Positions 6,401 to 11,827 of a stretch of 11,827 bases of DNA are shown one piece after another. The DNA is from Colimorpha sp002372855 (GTDB lineage Bacteria > Bacteroidota > Bacteroidia > Bacteroidales > P3), in the NCBI GenBank assembly GCA_946621635.1, contig CAMOOR010000054.1, positions 1 to 11,827 of the forward strand, read 5' to 3'. A program made the translations under genes and the position numbers. The notes under the pieces were generated by a model that saw nothing but the letters and a program-made list of their open reading frames with translations, was not told where the DNA came from and did not search any database. Each line of letters opens with the position of its first letter. Position 1 is the stretch's first letter.

Positions 6401-9400
6401 CAGCAGTTGGGCAGCATGCCTGTGTAGTTCAGGGAAGGCACATTGCTATGGTCGAAGTCCTGCACATAGGGCAGTGCGTCGACGGGCTCGCAGTTGGTGA
6501 TGAAGGCGGTGGCATTGGTAGCCAGCGAGGTGTCGTTCATCAGGCTGCAGATGGTGCGCACCGAGACAAGGTAGCTGGTGCTGTGCTGCAGACCGGTGAG
6601 GGTGACGGTGGTGCCGGTGGCGGGAACAGTCACGACATTGTTGCTGCCGAAAGCGTAGTAGTCCACCAGGTAGCCGGTGGCGTTGGTGGCAGCCGTCCAG
6701 CTCACGTCGGCGCTGTTGGCACCAATGTTGGAGACGATGAGCGAGTCGGCGGGTTTGCACATGGGCATCAGCTCGATGTTGATGTCGTCGACATAGCTCT
6801 GGTTGTAGCTCGAGTAGATGGCAATGCTACCGGTGGTGCCGGTGTAGCTGTCGAAGGGGATGGTGACCCATGTGGCCGTACCGGCAACTTCGACGCGGAC
6901 GGTGTCGATCGGGGTGAAAGTCAAGATGTCGCCCGGATAGGAGCAGACACCCACCACGGAGTAGATGCTGGCGTCAGCCACAGCAAAGCGCATACGGAGC
7001 TGCAGGGTGTTGATATCCTCGTCCATCTCGGGGAAGACGACGTAGCTGCCGGTAGGCATCTGGAGCATCATGCCCTCGGTGGTGATATTGGCCGTGCTGG
7101 GGGCGGCGGCGGTGCCGGTGTTGCCCTTGGCCCAGCAGGGGTTCAGTTCAAAGTCGCCACTGGCCATGGCATTGAAGTTCTCACTGTAGGGCACCGTGAA
7201 GGAGCCGCAGAGGGTGGTGCCGACGAGAGTGGCATACATCGTGTCGGGAGCGCAGATGGAACCAACGCGGAACTGGTAGCGCGAGGCTGCCTGCAGACCG
7301 GTCACCACAGCGAACGTGTCGGTGCCGGCGGCGGCAATGGAGTTCCACACGGTGTCGCCCAGGAGGCGGTAGTCAACCTTGTACGATGTCTCGCTGCCGC
7401 CGCGCAGCCATGCAATGGCAAGGCTGCTCGAGGTGGCGTCGGTCACCACGGGATGGGGAGCGAAGCAGGTAATGGGGAACTGAGTGGCGTCCAGACGCAT
7501 CTGGGCACGCACCGCTTCGACGGTGAGGCCGCTAAGGTCGGTGGTACTGTAGGTATCGCCGTCGTTGTGGGCGTGCAGCGAGCTGACCGGGCTGTTGCTG
7601 GCAATCCAGCCGCTGAATCCTTCATATTCGCCTGCATCGTCGAGCGTCAGAACAACCAGGTTGCCGGTGCGGACGAAGGGGGCGTCGAACTCAAAGTGGT
7701 TCCAGCCGGTGGTGATGTCGATTGTGGAGTCGAAGACGAGAGTCATGTCGGTCGACGGCACATTGGAGCTGGCGCTGAGGTCGGTCAGCGTGGTGTTGCC
7801 AACCCAGATCTTCATCGGGCGGGCGCTGATGGCGGAAGCGGCGTTGAAGTAAATGCCGTTGATGGTGTCGCCATAGGCACCCAGCTCGTTGGCAAGCCAC
7901 AGCTGCTCGGAGATACTGTAGTTGTAGTAGGGGTAGGTGGGCAGGTAGTAGGTGCCCTCGTTGGCGCCGATGGTGCCGGTGGCGTTGGTCGTGAAGGTGA
8001 GGGTGACGGGTGTGCCGTTCTCATCGCCGCAGACGGAGGTCACCGAGACCTCGTAGGTGGTGCCCTCGGTCAGGCCGTTAAGCATGTAGTAGTTGCCGGT
8101 GGGGGTGGCGGTGTTCCAGCTCTGTTCGCCGACCTCGCGCCAAGCGAAGGTGTAGCCCGTGGCGGGCGACACGGAGTTGTCGTTCCACGAGAAGGTGGCG
8201 GCGGTGAAGTCGAGGTTGTCGATGTGCAGACCCTCGGCAGGGCCGCAGGCGGAAGCGGTGGTGAACGAGATGGTGGAAGGCATGGCGGCCCCCTCCTCGC
8301 AGGTGGCGGCGAGCCACACATAGTAGGTGGTGTTGGCGCTGAGGCCGCTCAGCATGTGCGAGTTGCCGCTGGTCACCTCCACGCTGTCGGTGGCGGCAGC
8401 GATGTTGTTGGTGGTGCCCCAGAAGAGTTTCAGCGTGTTGTAGGCACTGTTGGTATCCCATGCAACCTCGGCACCGTTAGCGGTGATGTTGCGGGCATGC
8501 AGGCGGGTGGGATGCGGGCAGAGTCCGGACTCGACCATCAGGTTGTCCATATACACATAGTTGTAGCTGTAGGTACCTTCGAAGGGTTCGACGGCGGGAG
8601 CCAGCAGTACAATGTACTTGCCCATGCCGTGGTAACCGGCCAGCGAGCAGGACATGTGGTGCCAACGGCCGGCATCCATGGTGTTGCGGAGCTCAAACTC
8701 GGTGATGGAGTCCATGGTGTTGATGTCGTTGGGGTCGCTCAGGGCTCCGACGATAATCTTGGCCGTGTAGTAAGAGGTGGTGGAGGAGCGATACATGTCG
8801 AACTCCACATTGTACGTGTTCAGACTGTCGGCCATTTCGGGAGTGACCAGCCACGAGTAGTAGCGGGTGCTGCCGCTCCAATAGCCGTAGAAGTACATGG
8901 AGTTGGCGCTGTTGTTGGCGTAGCTGGTGGAGATATAGGGATAGTTGGTGGAGGTGCCGTAGCGGTTCTTGTACCAGCACACGTCGAAGTCGGCATTGGA
9001 ACCGGTGGGATAGCCCTCGAAGTCCTGCATGAGGAAGTTCACGGGCGTACAGTCGGTGTAGGTGCTCACCGTGCCGCTGTAGGCAACGCCGCTGCACTGG
9101 TGCTCGACCTTGAACTCATAGAGGGTGCCGGGCATAAGGTCGGTGAAGGTGTAGGTCATGTTGGAGGTGGTGGTCACCTGGGTAAAGGCACCGCCGTCCA
9201 TGCTCATGTAGATGTCCCAGCTCGACTCGGCGCCGCCGGGAATCCAGCTGATGGTGGCATTGTCGGTACCCACCTGGTCGAGGACGACCTGGGGGTTGGC
9301 GCAGGTGGCGTACTCAAGGCAGCTGGCCTTGGTGAAGACCAGGTTGGCGCGGAAGTTGCTCGAGGTGCCGCTGGATGTCGGCGGCACGGAGTAGGCGCTG

Positions 9401-11373
9401 CCGTCCTGGTAGACGTAGCGGCTGACGCCGCTGGTGCCGTTGGTGCCCTTCCAAGCGTTGCCGCTAGAGTAGGAACCCGTCATGTCGCGGAAGACAACAA
9501 GGAGGTTGTCGGTGCCGTTGTAGATGAAGGGCTGGTCGAGGTTGAAGGTCAGCCACGTGTTGGCCGTCATGGGCACCTGGCCGCCGCTGTAGACGAGCGT
9601 CAGGTCGCTGGGGTTGAGCCACGCGGTGGCAGTGGTCTGGCTGACATGGCCGAGATAGATTTCATACGTGCGCTGGCTGGACACTGCCGACGGCATGGCC
9701 TGGATGCTGATGATGGGGCCTGCGGCGCCCACCTCGTCGGGAGTGTAGATCTGCTGCGTGTAGCTGTAGTTGTAAAACGAGTAGCTGAGGATATAGCTGC
9801 TCGTGGCGGTACCGTTGCTGGTGGTGTCGGTGGTCATGCTGGTGCTGTCGATCATCGAGCAGGCATAGGTGCCGGTGCTGAAAGCCAGGTTGGTCCAGGC
9901 GCTGGTGTCGCCGTTGGAGCAGATGGCAGCCAGGCGGGCCTCATAGGAGGTGCCGGCGGTCAGGCCGCTGATGGGCATCGTGGTGCCAGTGGCGGTGCCG
10001 GCCGTGGTCCAGGAGGCATCGCCTTCCTGACGCCATTCCACCAAGGCCTGGCACTCAGGATCGCTGACGCTGTGGCCCCAGGAGAAGATGGCGGCATTGA
10101 CCGTGGCGTTGACGGCGACATTGGTCAGCACGTCGCACGAAGGAAGGGTGGTCGTCGTGGCGGAACGCCAGGCGCTGGTGTCGTTGTCGTCGCAGACGCC
10201 GGCAACATAGACCGTGTACTGCGTCTCGGGGTCGAGGCCGGTGAAGGTATAAGTGGTTTCACCGTTTGCATCGAAAGGCTCGCCGTCGCCGAGGCGAATA
10301 ACATGGACCAGTGCGGCGGGGGCGGGGTTCCACGAGATGGTGAAGCCGTAGGGGGTAACATTGGAGACAACAGGGTTGCCCGGAGCAACACAGCTCGGAG
10401 GCGTGGTGAAGGAGGCGCCGCGGGTGGCGCTGGTGTCGCCGGCGGAGCAGACAACAGCCACCTCGAAGAAGTGGGTCTGGTCGGCGGAGATGTCGGTGGC
10501 GGTATAGGTGGTGTCACTGCCCACGCTGAAGAACTCGCCGCCGTCGAGGCGGACAACATACTCGGTGGCAGCCGTCGAGGCGGGCCAGGTGGCGGTGAAG
10601 GCATGGGCCTCGATGCCGGAAATCACAGGAAATCCGGTGGCAAGGCAGGTGGCGGGAACAAACTGGTAGTAGCGGTTGACGTCGGGCCAGTAGCCGGCGG
10701 GGATGGTGGCCGACGTACCGTTGGTGAAGTAGGTGGCATTATGGTTGGCATCGATGAAGAAGCCGTCGCTGGCGCTGGCGCAGAGGCCGCACTGGCGCGA
10801 CACAGCGGGGAGAATCGTAGGCTCCGTGCCGGCAAAGACAATCACAATCTTGCCGCTCTCATAGAGGTGCACCTGCCAGCGAAGCAGGGATTCGCGCGAG
10901 GAGGTGGTGTAGGTCGAGGTGGCAAACTCGACAACGAGGAGGGTCTCGCCGTCGGCGTTTTCGACGGTCTCGGCGCAGATGTAGCCCGAATCGCTCAGGA
11001 AACCGTCACAACCCATCGGGTTGATTTTCGGACTATTGGTGTTGGCGTTGGTCGACGAGAAGGGGTTGGAGTAGGTGTCGGTTGACGTCGCCGTCGGACC
11101 GAGACGCAGATTGCCGTCGGTGTTCACCGAGAACTGCGTGTAGTTCTGCCCTGCGAAGGGGAAGGTGAAACCGATGTTCTGCACCGTCGACGCGCCGTAG
11201 TCGCCCGAGCCGGGGCTGACGAGGCTTGTGGAGTCGGTCAGGACCACCCACAGGGTGGAGTCCACACCAGTCGAGAACCTGCAGTCGCCCAAGCTCTGTG
11301 CTCGAGCCGACCACGGCAATGCCATGGCCACTATCGCGACCAATGGCATCAGAAACTTGTAAAAACGTTTCAT
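3451..11373 (-). CDS. Giant T9SS-secreted FN3/CUB multidomain surface protein
   Basis: A 2640-aa exported protein, probably a surface-attached or released adhesin-like scaffold; no catalytic domain was recognised. A signal peptide (1-25, ending ARA) leads to a beta-rich N-terminal domain (27-240). FN3-like domains follow at about 243-325, 328-412, 413-505, 689-772, 951-1042, 1043-1130, 1302-1387, 1539-1627, 1802-1892, 2013-2100, 2291-2378, 2379-2465 and 2466-2555. Between them lie module A (506-688, 1132-1300, 2102-2288), module B resembling cleaved-adhesin or choice-of-anchor jelly rolls (776-950, 1388-1538, 1628-1801), and a CUB-like domain (1895-2010). A T9SS type A sorting domain closes it. 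Most FN3 units start with Cys and carry a second Cys in a V-x-C-type strand, suggesting disulfides. From residue 98 on there are no TTA, CTA or TCA codons. It is monocistronic: own promoter at 11637-11666, own terminator. The ligand is unknown. Confidence 0.93.
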   Translation of the reverse strand: MKRFYKFLMPLVAIVAMALPWSARAQSLGDCRFSTGVDSTLWVVLTDSTSLVSPGSGDYGASTVQNIGFTFPFAGQNYTQFSVNTDGNLRLGPTATSTDTYSNPFSSTNANTNSPKINPMGCDGFLSDSGYICAETVENADGETLLVVEFATSTYTTSSRESLLRWQVHLYESGKIVIVFAGTEPTILPAVSRQCGLCASASDGFFIDANHNATYFTNGTSATIPAGYWPDVNRYYQFVPATCLATGFPVISGIEAHAFTATWPASTAATEYVVRLDGGEFFSVGSDTTYTATDISADQTHFFEVAVVCSAGDTSATRGASFTTPPSCVAPGNPVVSNVTPYGFTISWNPAPAALVHVIRLGDGEPFDANGETTYTFTGLDPETQYTVYVAGVCDDNDTSAWRSATTTTLPSCDVLTNVAVNATVNAAIFSWGHSVSDPECQALVEWRQEGDASWTTAGTATGTTMPISGLTAGTSYEARLAAICSNGDTSAWTNLAFSTGTYACSMIDSTSMTTDTTSNGTATSSYILSYSFYNYSYTQQIYTPDEVGAAGPIISIQAMPSAVSSQRTYEIYLGHVSQTTATAWLNPSDLTLVYSGGQVPMTANTWLTFNLDQPFIYNGTDNLLVVFRDMTGSYSSGNAWKGTNGTSGVSRYVYQDGSAYSVPPTSSGTSSNFRANLVFTKASCLEYATCANPQVVLDQVGTDNATISWIPGGAESSWDIYMSMDGGAFTQVTTTSNMTYTFTDLMPGTLYEFKVEHQCSGVAYSGTVSTYTDCTPVNFLMQDFEGYPTGSNADFDVCWYKNRYGTSTNYPYISTSYANNSANSMYFYGYWSGSTRYYSWLVTPEMADSLNTYNVEFDMYRSSTTSYYTAKIIVGALSDPNDINTMDSITEFELRNTMDAGRWHHMSCSLAGYHGMGKYIVLLAPAVEPFEGTYSYNYVYMDNLMVESGLCPHPTRLHARNITANGAEVAWDTNSAYNTLKLFWGTTNNIAAATDSVEVTSGNSHMLSGLSANTTYYVWLAATCEEGAAMPSTISFTTASACGPAEGLHIDNLDFTAATFSWNDNSVSPATGYTFAWREVGEQSWNTATPTGNYYMLNGLTEGTTYEVSVTSVCGDENGTPVTLTFTTNATGTIGANEGTYYLPTYPYYNYSISEQLWLANELGAYGDTINGIYFNAASAISARPMKIWVGNTTLTDLSASSNVPSTDMTLVFDSTIDITTGWNHFEFDAPFVRTGNLVVLTLDDAGEYEGFSGWIASNSPVSSLHAHNDGDTYSTTDLSGLTVEAVRAQMRLDATQFPITCFAPHPVVTDATSSSLAIAWLRGGSETSYKVDYRLLGDTVWNSIAAAGTDTFAVVTGLQAASRYQFRVGSICAPDTMYATLVGTTLCGSFTVPYSENFNAMASGDFELNPCWAKGNTGTAAAPSTANITTEGMMLQMPTGSYVVFPEMDEDINTLQLRMRFAVADASIYSVVGVCSYPGDILTFTPIDTVRVEVAGTATWVTIPFDSYTGTTGSIAIYSSYNQSYVDDINIELMPMCKPADSLIVSNIGANSADVSWTAATNATGYLVDYYAFGSNNVVTVPATGTTVTLTGLQHSTSYLVSVRTICSLMNDTSLATNATAFITNCEPVDALPYVQDFDHSNVPSLNYTGMLPNCWNYTMLATGTYAAGNYLPQIYSDNTYAHSGQYSLRLAGSTVVTLPEMPTSVDSLMLSFHEYNTGTSYYGLIVGVCDSSWGNFENSFVPIDTLVFTQSHTDVNLYDLATYTGTGRYIAFRNFYINSTSSYSYHYIDDVVVDYLPSCLPVQNLRSSGNTPTSIDLVWTDLRPSTEWQLSYSTSPLANPTTGTLVSISTNPYTVSGLNDSTTYYFYVRNICGAGDTSIWSNAFSCRPGTWVTRANQTDTVTMCGGIIYDDGGANGSYSNSQNSYIIVMPEGNNVVTLSGTLNSESCCDSLVIYDGIGTSGARLWGGKGTGLSFNDVVSTDGPLTIYFHCDGSVNNTGYEIHVGCAPNACPISDIHVDTLASTSTSVRLAWTGSSTGYEIEYGLNGFERGNGTTVTSATNSVTLNNLDAMTSYVAYIRGFCDPDTSRWFRFGFVTAMCDNVSIAENWDSTMTSTTSSYTPLGTSNYNYSYVQIIVDSAQLAAIGGDITGIGFLPTNTTASSYYTNMDVYMANVNESTFTDFILPDATHQFTHVISQSDFSYTTAEWQNHALDSAFHWDGHSNLLVAISRQHGSYLYGASFAAHNHGSSNYKTVYDYQDNEAFDITTVTDGTTSSIVGDIRLYSCSDAACDGPANVIATATETTATVAFVADAGNYEVAIAETWDDATVTPVAITDTFYTFSGLTASTTYTIGVRTVCPSSESEWVLTTVTTDEHPCATPSALTVSDVTLTSATLGWTIGEAETQWELHVTGTNYDETFTVTTNPYTVTGLTPAVTYSFTVSAVCSETQTSDPSEAQAFTTASCQPVSGVVVSNVTTNSAQVSWTAVQGVNGYEVEYGASGFNQGAGTTVQASTNSASLTGLTANMAYDVYVRSVCGEGVYSAWSNVTSFTTDEGEGIDDVNSAAIALYPNPATTTVTISGIEGQAMVTIVDMNGRVSGEWRVENDEITIDLTGYAQGAYFVRITGEQQNAIRKLIVK
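3454..3678 (-). other. T9SS type A C-terminal sorting domain
   Basis: Residues 2566-2640 of the giant protein carry LYPNPA, a VTIVDMNGR strand, the DLTGYAQGAYFVRI motif and the basic end IRKLIVK. This pattern marks type IX secretion cargo: it directs crossing of the outer membrane and is normally removed as the protein is attached to the surface or released. An acidic linker (DEGEGIDD, 2555-2562) separates it from the last FN3 domain. Confidence 0.9.
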
Positions 11374-11500
11374 AGGGTTTGTGTTTTTGGTTAATAAAGA
11401 ATTGAATAAATAAAATAATAATTTTATAATAATCTCTACTTCAAAAAAAATCTTCTTTTTCTGAAAAAATAGTGTTGGAGCGTTTTCGACAAAGACAACG

Positions 11501-11595
11501 CATACAGTTTGGGGACTGTACCCACCCCCCTCGCGCAGAACTTCAAACCAAGGTTTCTGCGCGAGGGGGATTATTTCCCTACAGACAACTGTATG
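11501..11595 (-). promoter_or_regulatory. Nested inverted repeats in long 5' leader
   Basis: CATACAGTT (11501-11509) is the exact reverse complement of AACTGTATG (11587-11595) and encloses the large hairpin at 11526-11569. Within the enclosed region TACAG-type and CTGTA-type segments occur in order at 11503, 11515, 11580 and 11589. They can pair locally as two small hairpins (TACAGT/ACTGTA at 11503-11520 and TACAG/CTGTA at 11580-11593) or across the big hairpin as a long arm. The region lies in the predicted leader, so a regulatory RNA structure is possible. No known class was recognised. Confidence 0.45.
11526..11569. repeat. Strong 15-bp hairpin in leader
   Basis: CCCCCTCGCGCAGAA (11526-11540) is exactly mirrored at 11555-11569 around a 14-nt loop. 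No T-tract follows on either strand, so it is not a standard intrinsic terminator. It could protect or regulate the leader RNA, or be a dispersed palindromic repeat. Confidence 0.8.
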
Positions 11596-11636
11596 ACAAT
11601 TCTTTGCCTCATATCGAGTGTGATTAATAGCAATTG

Positions 11637-11666
11637 CAAATATACGAATTTTTCATTACACGCAAA
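11637..11666 (-). promoter_or_regulatory. Bacteroidota-type promoter of giant gene
   Basis: On the minus strand, TTTG (11663-11666) is followed after 18 bp by TATATTTG (11637-11644), matching TTTG and TAnnTTTG with a spacer one base shorter than usual. It was the only such match I found between the gene and the window edge. Transcription would start near 11630, leaving a leader of about 255-260 nt before the ATG at 11373. Confidence 0.65.
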
Positions 11667-11717
11667 AAAAAAATTCAAAAATTAACATTTTTTTCCCGCG
11701 CCGCCCCAAAACAATAC

Positions 11718-11770
11718 ATAACTCCTAACTCATAACTCATAACTCTTAACTCCTAACTGATACATAACTC
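11718..11770. repeat. Heptanucleotide tandem repeat NTAACTC
   Basis: Six consecutive 7-bp units (ATAACTC, CTAACTC, ATAACTC, ATAACTC, TTAACTC, CTAACTG) run from 11718 to 11759. A further ATAACTC unit at 11764-11770 follows a 4-bp break. Only the first base of the unit varies, apart from the last base of unit six. The array lies upstream of the promoter. Confidence 0.85.
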
Positions 11771-11774
11771 GTCC

Positions 11775-11818
11775 CTTCTTATATCCTTCCTATATACTTC
11801 TCATATACTTCTTATATA
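11775..11818. repeat. 11-bp tandem repeat CTTCTTATATA
   Basis: Four units in exact 11-bp register begin at 11775, 11786, 11797 and 11808, each a CTTCYYATATM-type sequence with one or two changes. The repeated TATAT cores are about one helical turn apart. It begins four bases after the heptamer array and may continue beyond the window. Confidence 0.85.
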
Positions 11819-11827
11819 GGTGATATA

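Larger units (their letters stand above)
11374..11827. other. Gene-free upstream region of giant gene
   Basis: No credible coding region was seen on either strand, and I recognised no tRNA or known riboswitch. From the gene outward it holds an AT-rich stretch (about 11374-11470), nested hairpins (11501-11595), a promoter (11637-11666), long A and T tracts (11663-11695), a short GC-rich patch (11696-11708) and two tandem repeat arrays (11718-11770 and 11775-11818). The sequence just before the start codon is A-rich on the coding strand without a Shine-Dalgarno site, as is usual in Bacteroidota. Confidence 0.7.

Noticed and set aside
3385..11085. A 2566-aa open reading frame on the plus strand opposite the giant gene
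   Set aside because: It is in exact codon register with the sense gene and exists because that gene avoids TTA, CTA and TCA. Its product is a Gly/Val/Ala/His-rich sequence with no recognisable domain or signal peptide, and it runs through the terminator and palindrome.
11526..11569. The leader hairpin as an intrinsic terminator of a gene beyond the window
   Set aside because: No T-tract follows on either strand, and the hairpin lies downstream of a promoter leading into the giant gene.
11718..11818. A CRISPR array
   Set aside because: The units are 7 and 11 bp and contiguous, with no spacers of constant length and no cas genes in view.

Overview
The window looks like chromosomal DNA of a Bacteroidales-type member of the Bacteroidota, probably a gut or oral anaerobe. 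Four things support this: a C-terminal type IX secretion (T9SS) sorting domain with a YPNPA motif; two promoters of the TTTG / TAnnTTTG type used by the Bacteroidota primary sigma factor; a GxxExxY protein; and an exported S9 dipeptidyl-peptidase-like enzyme. Genus cannot be told from what is visible. The three large genes are GC-rich and avoid TTA, CTA and TCA codons; the GxxExxY gene is clearly AT-richer.

Layout: all four genes read on the minus strand, so transcription runs from high to low coordinates. At the right end, 11374-11827 holds no gene. It carries two tandem repeat arrays, a promoter and a structured leader of about 255-260 nt. Next comes one giant gene (3451-11373, 2640 aa) for a secreted multidomain surface protein: signal peptide, N-terminal beta-rich domain, thirteen fibronectin type III-like domains mixed with three copies of an unassigned module (A), three jelly-roll/cleaved-adhesin-like modules (B), one CUB-like domain, and a T9SS sorting domain. 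It ends in a perfect palindrome and a strong intrinsic terminator.

The second unit starts at a promoter that overlaps that terminator. It holds a polyprenol-phosphate-mannose synthase-like glycosyltransferase (2589-3314), a small GxxExxY/PD-(D/E)XK-like gene (2125-2526) framed by near-identical 24-bp inverted repeats, and a periplasmic or envelope S9 peptidase (1-2025). I saw no promoter of the same type inside this unit, so the three may be co-transcribed, though the GxxExxY gene looks like a later insertion.

The genes do not form an obvious pathway. The plausible links are envelope-related: the glycosyltransferase makes a lipid-linked sugar donor, the giant protein is a likely exported glycoprotein substrate, and the peptidase processes peptides. 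The least explained items are the inverted-repeat-framed GxxExxY cassette, module A, and the leader structure upstream of the giant gene. I found no convincing new defence or biosynthetic system.
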